Assembly (NCBI GenBank): GCA_030591195.1
Contig: JAUVBO010000189.1
Coordinates: 1 to 6,263 of the forward strand
DNA from: Pseudomonadota bacterium
GTDB lineage: Bacteria; Myxococcota; Polyangia; GCA-2747355; JACKDQ01
Length of the DNA stretch: 6,263 nucleotides
Direction: 5' to 3'
A program made the translations under genes and the position numbers. Shown here one piece after another: positions 1 through 5,581 of the stretch. The stretch's first letter is position 1; the number at the start of each line of letters is the position of its first letter. The notes beneath the pieces were generated by a model, which was not told where the DNA came from, did no database searches, and worked only from the letters and a program-made list of their open reading frames with translations.

Positions 1-434
1 AACAGCACCAGGCCGCCGCCACCGCCAACGGCCGACAGGTCATCGAGGCCATCGGCGATCAACAGGCGGCCCCCCTGAGCCTTGACGTAGGGCGACACGG
101 CGTAGGAGCGCCACAAGACCCAGCGCAGGTACGGCAGCAGCGCGGTCACCGTGGGTCTACCCGAGCCGAAGGTCACGTCGAGCTGCACGCCCGGCTCGAG
201 GCCCGGGAGGACGAAGTAGCCGAAGGATCCGCCGAGGCTGAACGCCGTCCCGCCGCCGGTGGACAGGCCCATCGCCAGCCCGAGGTTCACCGCGCCCTGG
301 CCGAAGGGACGCGGGGGCTCGGGCTCGGGCGGAGCGGCCAACGCCGGAGCGGCCGGCCCGAGCAAGCTGACAACGATCAACAGGCGGATCAGGCGATGGT
401 CGCCGATCCGACGATGGTCGATAGCCCGCCTCAT
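1..434 (-). CDS. Secreted outer-membrane beta-barrel-like protein, 3' end outside window
   Basis: The first 144 codons of this gene are visible before it leaves the window. The protein begins MRRAIDHRR, has a basic N-region of about 17 residues, a hydrophobic stretch (LLIVVSLLG, about 18-26), and a signal peptidase I site ending ALA at residues 31-33. After a Pro/Glu-rich linker come alternating Gly/aromatic/hydrophobic segments (AVNLGLAMGLS, FSLGGSFGYFVL, GVQLDVTFGSG, ALLPYLRWVLW). These read like antiparallel outer-membrane barrel strands of the OmpA/OMP_b-brl type. The ATG overlaps the stop of the preceding PPC-domain gene by 4 bases (ATGA) and has only a weak ribosome site, so translational coupling is likely. 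The N-terminal region carries a short in-frame repeat coding for DHR twice. No specific substrate can be assigned. The barrel reading rests on residue patterning, without the C-terminal strand. Confidence 0.75.
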   Translation of the reverse strand, partial: MRRAIDHRRIGDHRLIRLLIVVSLLGPAAPALAAPPEPEPPRPFGQGAVNLGLAMGLSTGGGTAFSLGGSFGYFVLPGLEPGVQLDVTFGSGRPTVTALLPYLRWVLWRSYAVSPYVKAQGGRLLIADGLDDLSAVGGGGGLVL

Positions 435-1363
435 TGAGTGAAGACCTGCTTGCCGTCCGCCTCGTGCAGATAGCGCAGGTTGAGGACGTCGATGTTGAGG
501 CGCACGATCCGCTGGTTGCGCAGCCGCACGGTGGCGAACTCCTCGTTGGCGTCGATCCGCTCGATCACGCAGCGACCGAACTTGGTGTGCTCGATGATGT
601 CGCCGACGCGCATCGGCTTGTAGGGCTCGACCGGGGGCTCGACCTCCGCCGCCGGCTCGACCTTCGCCGCCGGCTCGGTCGATGGGTCTGGTCCCTGCTG
701 GGCTGCTTCGGAGGCGGCGGCCGCCACCGCCCAGCGATCGGCGAGCGAGGCGCCGGCTGCCACCGCTGGGGCCCGGTTCACCGACTCTGCTGGCTCCTGC
801 CGCGCTGACGCCGCCGGCCGACCCTGGGTCGCCTGCGGCTGCTGGTCGCCGCGCGTCGCCGGCTGGCTGGCCGGGGGCTGCGGGGCCGCGCCGGCCGCAC
901 CGCCGTGGTCCTTGCCGACCAGATCGAACCAGATCGGCAGGCCGGTTCGGCGATCCACCGTCTGCCGCAGCAGCACGTCGTCGAGCGCCTCGATCACGTA
1001 CTCGCAGGCGAGCACGGTGGCCTCGGTGATCACCCCGCCGAGCACCTCGATGCCGTTGTCGCCCTCGCGTGAGACCACCGCCTGCAGCCGCAGGTCGGTC
1101 CGCCCGTCACGCTCCGAGAGCATGCCCCCACCGGCGAGGATCTGCACCGGCGTGCGCACACGCCGGGGCTTGCCAGACGCCCGGGACGCGTGATCGTGGT
1201 GCGCCAGCGAGACACTCTCGAGCACACCGCCGAGCACGATCGTCCCGGCCCGCACGTGCCTTTCTTCACAGACCGCGAGCAGGCGCTCGATCAGGCGCTC
1301 GCCCCGCACCAGCTGCCCGATGATCCTCCTCGCCTCGCGGCTCTCGACCAACAGTCCACTCAC
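431..1363 (-). CDS. PPC/DUF296-fold protein with disordered linker and C-terminal SH3/Tudor-like barrel
   Basis: This 310-residue protein has three parts. Residues about 10-147 resemble the PPC (DUF296, PF03479) fold: an LIERLLAVCEE helix, AGTIVLGGVLESVSL, TPVQILAGGGMLSERDGR, then LQAVVS and VLGGVITEATVLACEYVIEAL. Residues about 152-247 are a low-complexity Ala/Pro/Gln/Glu linker. Residues about 248-300 (RVGDIIEHTKFGRCVIERID, then two strand-like segments) look like the small SH3/Tudor-like barrel found in UvrD C-termini and CarD-like proteins. Bacterial PPC proteins usually bind metal through a His-x-His pair and a GGH motif. Here those positions read LRLQ and GGV, so the classic ligands appear lost. 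The start is GTG, overlapping the diguanylate cyclase stop as GTGA, with GGAGG 10 bases upstream. There is no signal peptide or membrane helix, so it is cytosolic. The function is unknown; binding to nucleic acid or to another protein is inference. Confidence 0.85.
   Translation of the reverse strand: MSGLLVESREARRIIGQLVRGERLIERLLAVCEERHVRAGTIVLGGVLESVSLAHHDHASRASGKPRRVRTPVQILAGGGMLSERDGRTDLRLQAVVSREGDNGIEVLGGVITEATVLACEYVIEALDDVLLRQTVDRRTGLPIWFDLVGKDHGGAAGAAPQPPASQPATRGDQQPQATQGRPAASARQEPAESVNRAPAVAAGASLADRWAVAAAASEAAQQGPDPSTEPAAKVEPAAEVEPPVEPYKPMRVGDIIEHTKFGRCVIERIDANEEFATVRLRNQRIVRLNIDVLNLRYLHEADGKQVFTQ
636..678. repeat. Short 18-bp tandem repeat in the linker of the PPC-domain gene
   Basis: Two consecutive 18-base units (636-653 and 654-671) differ at one position, and a partial third unit follows (672-678). 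A related GGCTCGACC core lies just before at 624-632. The repeat is in frame on the minus strand and encodes the EPAAKV/EPAAEV-type repeats of the disordered linker (about residues 230-243). It can change linker length without a frameshift. Confidence 0.7.
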
Positions 1364-2424
1364 TTGCTCTCTTCCTCCCCGGTCTCCGCGCCGACGACGC
1401 GGTTCTTACCGCTGCTCTTTGCCCGGTACATCGCCGCATCGGCAGCGCGGACCAGTGCGTTGGTCACCTTGACCAAGGTCGACGAGGCATCGACGTCTGC
1501 CCGCAGCGAGGCCACGCCGATGCTGACCGTCAGCCGGTGGTCGGGCGCCTCGTCGAGGAACTCGGTCCGCGCGATCCTTCCCCGGAGCAGCTCGCCGAGC
1601 TCGAAGGCCCGCCGGGCGTCGTGGCCCGGCACGATGACGACGAACTCGTCGCCCCCGTAGCGGGCGGCGATGGCGCTCGGGGGGAGCGCGCTGGCCAGCG
1701 AGAGGCCAACCTCGTGCAACGTCTGGCTGCCAACCAGATGGCCAAAGCGATCGTTGATCTGCTTGAAGGCGTCGAGGTCGATGAACAGCAACGCCACGTC
1801 GGCCTCGCTGTCGACCTGGGCCCGCCGGATCTCTTCGCGCAGGCGATAGTTGAAGTAGCGTTCGTTGAACAGGCCGGTGAGGTGATCTCGCCGGGCCGCC
1901 TCCCGCGCGCGCATCGCGTCGAGGGCGTTCTGGACCGAAGACGAGATGTAGCCGGCGAAGATCTCGATCAGCGAGCGATTCTCGTCGGTGAACTCGCCTG
2001 GCGCGAGCCGGTTGACCAGCTCGAGCACACCGCAGACCGACGCACCGACCACCACCGGTACGGCGAGCAGCGAGCGCACGCCGTCGCTGGCCTCGCCCAC
2101 GCTGGAGACCGATCGCACGGTGTTGTATACCTCGCCGAGCACCCCCACGTCACAGGGGAAGCTCCGGCCGAGGTGGTCGGCGGCCCGCTCGCCGAAGGCA
2201 GTGATGCAGGTCAAGGTGCCGCGAGAGCCGAGCAGCTTGACCCGCGGATCGTCGAGGAAGATCGCCCCCGACTCGGACGGGACGAACTCGTTGGCCTTGG
2301 CGAGGATCTCGCGGAGGAAGTCGTCGAGGCGCGGCTCGTAGCGCTCAAGGGTCTCGTGCCGTCGATGACGGAGGAGAAACCGCGCCACCTCCTCGGGCGG
2401 CAGGGTGAGGATGTGCTCGGCCAC
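1360..2424 (-). CDS. Soluble GAF-GGDEF diguanylate cyclase
   Basis: A 354-residue protein predicted to make cyclic di-GMP from two GTP. Residues about 33-168 form a GAF sensor domain (SGAIFLDD, GVLGEVYNT, SLLAVPVVVGASVCGVLELVN). A short helix leads into a GGDEF domain at about 176-345. Catalytic features are intact: DHLTGLFNERYF at 180-191, FIDLDAFKQIND with the metal-binding Asp216, and GGDEF at 257-261. The RxxD inhibitory site normally found just before the GGDEF loop is absent (PPSAIAARY here), so classical product inhibition is not expected. No membrane segment is seen, so it is cytosolic. I choose GTG at 2424, with GAGG 5 bases upstream and a 16-base gap after the lipoprotein stop. The open frame continues to 2559, but that part lies over the lipoprotein end and reads as Arg/Ser-rich noise. 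The GAF ligand is unknown. Confidence 0.93.
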   Translation of the reverse strand: MAEHILTLPPEEVARFLLRHRRHETLERYEPRLDDFLREILAKANEFVPSESGAIFLDDPRVKLLGSRGTLTCITAFGERAADHLGRSFPCDVGVLGEVYNTVRSVSSVGEASDGVRSLLAVPVVVGASVCGVLELVNRLAPGEFTDENRSLIEIFAGYISSSVQNALDAMRAREAARRDHLTGLFNERYFNYRLREEIRRAQVDSEADVALLFIDLDAFKQINDRFGHLVGSQTLHEVGLSLASALPPSAIAARYGGDEFVVIVPGHDARRAFELGELLRGRIARTEFLDEAPDHRLTVSIGVASLRADVDASSTLVKVTNALVRAADAAMYRAKSSGKNRVVGAETGEEESK

Positions 2425-2440
2425 GGGATCCTCAGCCCTA

Positions 2441-3259
2441 TCAGCTATCCGCCTGCTCGACCAGACGTGAGCGGATGATCTTCTCCGAACCAGTGAACTT
2501 GATCGTGAAGCTGTCCTTGGCTTCGCCCGGCGTCCCGTCCTCGTCCCCGTCGAGGCCAACGCCGTCGGCCGCCTGGGTCCCGGCGCCGATCTCCAGCGTG
2601 TAGAGCCCGGCAGGGTCGAGCTGGGCCTCGATGTCCAGTCTGACGCTCGAGTCGTCGATCCACACCGGCCGGGAGAGGGCCAGCTGGTTGCCCAGCTGGT
2701 CGACGAGCACGAACTGGTCGCTCGTCGACACCTGGTCCATTCGCTGGGAGAAGCGAACCATCAGCCGCGGCAGGAGGTGCTCGTCGTCGAGGTAGACCGC
2801 CCGCACGCGGGGCAAGGAAAAAGTGGCGAAACGCGCGCGGAAGGGCCAGACCAGCGGCTCCTCCGGCCACTCGCTGCCATCGACATCGAGCAGCTTCTCG
2901 CCGCTTACCGCTTCCCGCTGGAGCACCAGCTCGTAGAGCCGGTCCTGGCCCAGGGGCTCGTTCGGCTCGTAGGTCAGCCGGTTGTCCTCGATCAGGATCG
3001 AGCCGGCGATCGTCTTCCTGCCGCCGTTGGTCACGTCGTAGAGCACCAGCCGGCGATCGCCCTCTTCGAGCGCCGCCTCGGCACTCTCGGCCAGTCGCAG
3101 CTCCGGCTTGAAGGTTTGATCGACGACGGTGGCGCCGTTGAGAGGGTTGATGCTGGCGATCGCGGGCCGGAAGTCAGGGCCACACGCCCCGAGCAGCGAG
3201 AGCGTGGCGACAGCCGCGAGAGACAACAACAACTCGTGCGTTCTTGATCTTGTTGGCAT
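2441..3259 (-). CDS. Outer-membrane lipoprotein with two Ig-like (Big_5/SbsA-type) domains
   Basis: A 272-residue exported lipoprotein. It starts MPTRSRTHELLL, has a hydrophobic core, and a clear lipobox LGAC with the lipidated Cys at 26. The next residue is Gly rather than Asp, which favours the outer membrane. Residues about 32-118 and about 150-256 each resemble Big_5/SbsA-type Ig-like modules: the first opens PAIASINPLNGATV, and the second has LMVRFSQRMD, FVLVDQLGN and LYTLEIGAGTQAADG. An Asp/Glu-rich loop DGDEDGTPGEAKD (238-249) could bind calcium. ATG at 3259 is preferred over an in-frame start at 3349 because GGGGAG lies 7 bases upstream and the signal peptide starts properly there. 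It is first in the four-gene minus-strand operon. A structural or ligand-sensing envelope role is likely, but the partner is unknown. Confidence 0.88.
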   Translation of the reverse strand: MPTRSRTHELLLSLAAVATLSLLGACGPDFRPAIASINPLNGATVVDQTFKPELRLAESAEAALEEGDRRLVLYDVTNGGRKTIAGSILIEDNRLTYEPNEPLGQDRLYELVLQREAVSGEKLLDVDGSEWPEEPLVWPFRARFATFSLPRVRAVYLDDEHLLPRLMVRFSQRMDQVSTSDQFVLVDQLGNQLALSRPVWIDDSSVRLDIEAQLDPAGLYTLEIGAGTQAADGVGLDGDEDGTPGEAKDSFTIKFTGSEKIIRSRLVEQADS

Positions 3260-3287
3260 GGCAGCACTCCCCAGGTTCGTCGGCGAT

Positions 3288-3293
3288 ACTATA
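3288..3293 (-). promoter_or_regulatory. Weak candidate -10 element for the minus-strand operon
   Basis: On the minus strand the bases read TATAGT, one mismatch from TATAAT, about 30 bases before the lipoprotein ATG. It sits in one of the few AT-rich spots of the region. No convincing -35 is seen at 16-18 bases (CTAGCC at 17). The promoter may need an activator or another sigma factor, or the match may be chance. Confidence 0.3.
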
Positions 3294-3324
3294 TGCGTTG
3301 GCCCCATCGCGGCTAGTGATCCGG

Positions 3325-3340
3325 CCCGCCGCCAGGCGGG
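3325..3340. promoter_or_regulatory. Perfect 6-bp inverted repeat between divergent operons
   Basis: CCCGCC, a 4-base GCCA spacer, then GGCGGG. It ends one base before the TTGACC box of the plus-strand promoter and has no T-tract, so it is not an intrinsic terminator on either strand. It could be an operator or a chance GC-rich palindrome. Confidence 0.3.
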
Positions 3341-3341
3341 A

Positions 3342-3370
3342 TTGACCAACTCGACGAATTCAGCTAGAAA
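3342..3370 (+). promoter_or_regulatory. Sigma70-like promoter for the TSP3/LamG-PEGA gene pair
   Basis: TTGACC at 3342-3347 matches five of six -35 bases. After a 17-base spacer, TAGAAA at 3365-3370 matches four of six -10 bases. The segment is AT-rich against a very GC-rich background. Transcription would start near 3377, giving a leader of about 50 bases before the ATG at 3427. Two AATTCAG direct repeats (3357-3363 and 3369-3375) overlap the -10, so a regulator could compete with polymerase there. Confidence 0.55.
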
Positions 3371-3375
3371 TTCAG
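3357..3375 (+). repeat. AATTCAG direct repeat pair overlapping the -10 region
   Basis: Two identical 7-base copies (3357-3363 and 3369-3375) start 12 bases apart, a little over one helical turn. They bracket the candidate -10 TAGAAA. The AT-rich sequence is unusual for this genome, so a regulator-binding site is possible. Confidence 0.4.
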
Positions 3376-3426
3376 TGATTTTTTACCGCTTCCGGACGAC
3401 GAGAAGGGTGGGAGCTCAGGTAGGCG

Positions 3427-4425
3427 ATGCGACGGTTGCTCCTCCGCTGGTTTGCGATGCCCGTGCTGGGCGCGATCTTGACCGCGCCACCGGCGGGTTG
3501 CCACTTCGACAGCTCCCGGCTCGCCGAGCTCGCGTGCACCGAAGGCGCGGCCGAGAGCTGCCCCACGGGCAAGCGCTGCTGCAGCGGCCACTGCGTGCTG
3601 GTCGCGAGCTGCCCGGACGCCGGCACCGACGGGCCCCCGCCGGCGGACCTCGGCCCCGACCTCGACCCGGCGAACGACCGGGACCTCGACGGGGTGGCGA
3701 ACGCCGAGGACAACTGCCCCGACACGGCCAACCCGAGCCAAGCCGACGGCGACCAGGACGGGCTCGGCGATCTGTGTGACTGCGCCCCGGCCGACAGCGC
3801 CTTCGGGCCGCCGCTGGCGAACATCGCACGCTTCACCGACCCGGCCCCCTTCGATCCGGTGGAGCAGGCCTCGAGCTGGAAGGTCCTCGGCGGCTACTAC
3901 CAGCAGGCGAGCACCAACGGGCTGAACCGCGCCGCCCACGAGTCGATCAGCCCGCAGGACGACCTGCTGGTGCTGGCGGTGATTCGCTTCACCGGCCGGG
4001 GCGACGACGGGCTGGTCTTCGACGACGGCGAGGACAACAACGCCTCGCTGGCCGGGGTGGTGGTGCGAACCGCCGGGCTGTCGGCCAACGCTGGTGGCGG
4101 CTACTACTGCGCCCTCGACCAGCAGAACGTCAGGCTGGTCAGCGGGCGAACCCAGGGCAGCGACCTCGCCTCGGACAAGCTCGAGCTCTTCGGCGACACC
4201 ACCGGGCCGGGCTCGGGCATCATCCGCCCGATCCGCGAGGACACGCCCTACACGATCACGATGCGGATCGTCGACGACCAGATCAGCTGTCGCGCCCTGC
4301 TGGCCGACCTCAGCCAGGTCGAAACCAACGCCCAGGACAAGACCCTGACCACCGGCGGCATGGCGCTGTTCACCGCCGGGGCCAGCGCGCTCTTCGAGTC
4401 GGTGAAGGTATGCGGGAGGAACTGA
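3427..4425 (+). CDS. Exported Cys-rich, TSP3-repeat, LamG-like domain protein
   Basis: A 332-residue envelope or surface protein. The N-terminus MRRLLLRWFAMPVLGAILTA is a signal sequence followed by PAGC. Cys25 could be lipidated, although Pro at -3 is atypical. Residues 37-62 form a Cys cluster (C37, C45, C51, C52, C56, C62) of a kind common in myxobacterial lipoproteins. A DAGTDG-type Asp/Pro linker leads to a thrombospondin type 3 calcium-binding repeat at about 84-119 (DRDLDGVANAEDNCPDTANP, then DGDQDGLGDLCD). Residues about 130-329 resemble a concanavalin-like LamG beta-sandwich (SWKVLGGYYQQAS, DDLLVLAVIRFTG, GGYYCALDQQNVRLVSG, PYTITMRIVDDQISC, GGMALFTAGASALFESVKV), which could bind a glycan or a protein. 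The ATG has AGG 6 bases upstream. The stop overlaps the next start by one base. The ligand is unknown. Confidence 0.88.
   Translation: MRRLLLRWFAMPVLGAILTAPPAGCHFDSSRLAELACTEGAAESCPTGKRCCSGHCVLVASCPDAGTDGPPPADLGPDLDPANDRDLDGVANAEDNCPDTANPSQADGDQDGLGDLCDCAPADSAFGPPLANIARFTDPAPFDPVEQASSWKVLGGYYQQASTNGLNRAAHESISPQDDLLVLAVIRFTGRGDDGLVFDDGEDNNASLAGVVVRTAGLSANAGGGYYCALDQQNVRLVSGRTQGSDLASDKLELFGDTTGPGSGIIRPIREDTPYTITMRIVDDQISCRALLADLSQVETNAQDKTLTTGGMALFTAGASALFESVKVCGRN
4414..4419 (+). promoter_or_regulatory. Ribosome binding site fixing the PEGA gene start
   Basis: GGGAGG lies 5 bases before the ATG at 4425 and inside the end of the upstream gene. It favours 4425 over the in-frame ATG at 4410, which has no comparable site. 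The TGATG junction makes translational re-initiation likely. Confidence 0.7.
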
Positions 4426-5522
4426 TGCGGGGGCTGGTGGCGATGGTCGCGGCGGCCGCGCTGACGCTGGTGCCAGCGCCGGGGTCGACCGCCCCGACGA
4501 GCAGGCCGCAGGGTCCGATGGTGCTGCTGATCGAGGGCGTCTCGCCGATCGCTTCGCTGGTCCAGGAGGTGGTCAAGACCGCGGCCGCCGTCGGCCAGCC
4601 GGTGCAGGCGTCGGGGCTCGGCCTCGAGGACCTGCAGATCGCCGTGGGCTGCGCCGACCGCTCGGTGGCGTGCCTGCAGCAGATCGGCCAGAGCATCAAG
4701 GCCAGCGCGATCCTGCTGGTCTCGGCCCAGGGCAAGGCCACCACCCTGCACGCCGAGGTCACCATGCGGGTCTTCGACGTCGCCACCGGCGCTGACCGCG
4801 CGCGCTCCCGGGTCCTGCTGCCGCTCGACGCCGTCGAGCGGCAGGCGGTGATGAACCGTGCGGTGAGCCGGCTGTTCGCTGCCCCGACCGGCGCCAGCGA
4901 GCCGGCGGCCCCCACCGGCTCGCTGATCGTCACCACCGTCCAGCGCCTCGTCGAGCTCGAGCTCGACGGGCAGCCCCGCGGCACACCGCCCCTCGAGCTG
5001 CGTAACCTGCCGCCCGGCAAGTACCGGCTGACCGCCCGGCTCGACGGCCACCACCGCTGGAGCACCACCGCGGTGGTGATGGCCAACCGGGTGACTCGGG
5101 TCCGGATCGACCTGGTCCCCACCGCCCGACCCACGGTCTCGCGGGGCTTCCTCGACTCGATCCGACTGCCGACCTGGATCGTCACTGGCGTCGGTCTGGT
5201 CTCGCTGACCACCGGCGCGATCTTCGGCGCCCACCTGATCTCCCAGCAGAACGCCTTCGATGCCTCCAGCGGCGACACCCCGGCCGACGTCCGCAAGATG
5301 GAGTCGCTCAAGGACTCGGGCGAGCGCGACGCCCTGGTGGCCAACGTGCTGTTCGGCGTCGGCAGCACCGCGCTGGTGGCCGCGGCGATGATGGCCTACA
5401 TCGACTACCAGCACGGGGGCGGCAAGCAGCGCCTGGTCCCCGCTCCCGCCCCCGCGGCGAAGGCCGGTGCCGCCCGGGTGCTGATCGGGCCCACCGGCGT
5501 CCGCCTCCGGCTGTCCTTCTAG
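4425..5522 (+). CDS. PEGA-domain envelope protein with two C-terminal membrane helices
   Basis: A 365-residue protein with a signal sequence (MRGLVAMVAAAALTLVPAPG). Residues about 30-150 form an alpha/beta domain of unknown function, with a VGCADRSVACLQQIGQSIKA segment whose Cys76 and Cys83 could form a disulfide, as in many myxobacterial PEGA proteins. Residues about 165-232 are a PEGA domain (GSLIVTT, VELELDGQPRGTPPLELRNL, PPGKYRLTARLDGHH), a small beta fold associated with surface proteins. Two hydrophobic helices follow, at about 250-270 and 305-325, separated by a charged loop of about 35 residues. A Pro/Ala linker ends in GPTGVRLRLSF. It probably sits in the envelope beside the TSP3/LamG protein, with which it shares a TGATG junction. 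The biochemical role is unknown; structural tethering or cell-wall association is inference. Confidence 0.87.
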   Translation: MRGLVAMVAAAALTLVPAPGSTAPTSRPQGPMVLLIEGVSPIASLVQEVVKTAAAVGQPVQASGLGLEDLQIAVGCADRSVACLQQIGQSIKASAILLVSAQGKATTLHAEVTMRVFDVATGADRARSRVLLPLDAVERQAVMNRAVSRLFAAPTGASEPAAPTGSLIVTTVQRLVELELDGQPRGTPPLELRNLPPGKYRLTARLDGHHRWSTTAVVMANRVTRVRIDLVPTARPTVSRGFLDSIRLPTWIVTGVGLVSLTTGAIFGAHLISQQNAFDASSGDTPADVRKMESLKDSGERDALVANVLFGVGSTALVAAAMMAYIDYQHGGGKQRLVPAPAPAAKAGAARVLIGPTGVRLRLSF

Positions 5523-5552
5523 ACCGCTGAAACAGGGTCGTCGGCTGGCGAC

Positions 5553-5562
5553 GCGGATCCGC
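5553..5562. promoter_or_regulatory. 10-bp perfect palindrome upstream of the zincin gene
   Basis: GCGGATCCGC is a perfect palindrome 20 bases before the ATG at 5582, inside the spacer of a weak candidate promoter whose CATATT box is at 5569-5574. It could be an operator for the protease gene, or a chance GC-rich palindrome. Confidence 0.25.
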
Positions 5563-5568
5563 TTGTGC

Positions 5569-5574
5569 CATATT
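5569..5574 (+). promoter_or_regulatory. Possible -10 giving a leaderless or near-leaderless zincin mRNA
   Basis: CATATT lies 7 bases before the ATG. If used as a -10, the transcript would begin at or next to the start codon. No good Shine-Dalgarno sequence is seen before this ATG, which fits a leaderless message. The -35 at 17-base spacing (TGGCGA) is poor, so read-through from the PEGA gene is an alternative. Confidence 0.3.
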
Positions 5575-5581
5575 CGACGGC

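Noticed and set aside
57..387. Two copies of GATCAACAGGCGG at 57-69 and 375-387
   Set aside because: Both encode Leu-Leu-Ile within the same gene in the same frame, so common codon choice explains the identity. There is no element structure.
1537..2478. A 313-codon plus-strand open frame opposite the diguanylate cyclase
   Set aside because: The opposite strand encodes intact GAF and GGDEF motifs. This frame has no recognisable domain and reflects the GC-biased third positions.
2425..2559. A 45-residue N-terminal extension of the diguanylate cyclase
   Set aside because: It overlaps the end of the lipoprotein gene and reads as Arg/Ser-rich noise. GTG at 2424 has a well-placed GAGG and clean spacing.
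3260..3349. A 30-residue extension before the lipoprotein signal peptide
   Set aside because: It would bury the signal peptide and run across the intergenic region. ATG at 3259 has GGGGAG 7 bases upstream.
3427..3505. Definite lipoprotein call for the TSP3/LamG protein
   Set aside because: The only lipobox-like site is PAGC with Pro at the -3 position, so a plain secreted or anchored form remains possible. Kept as a probable export signal only.
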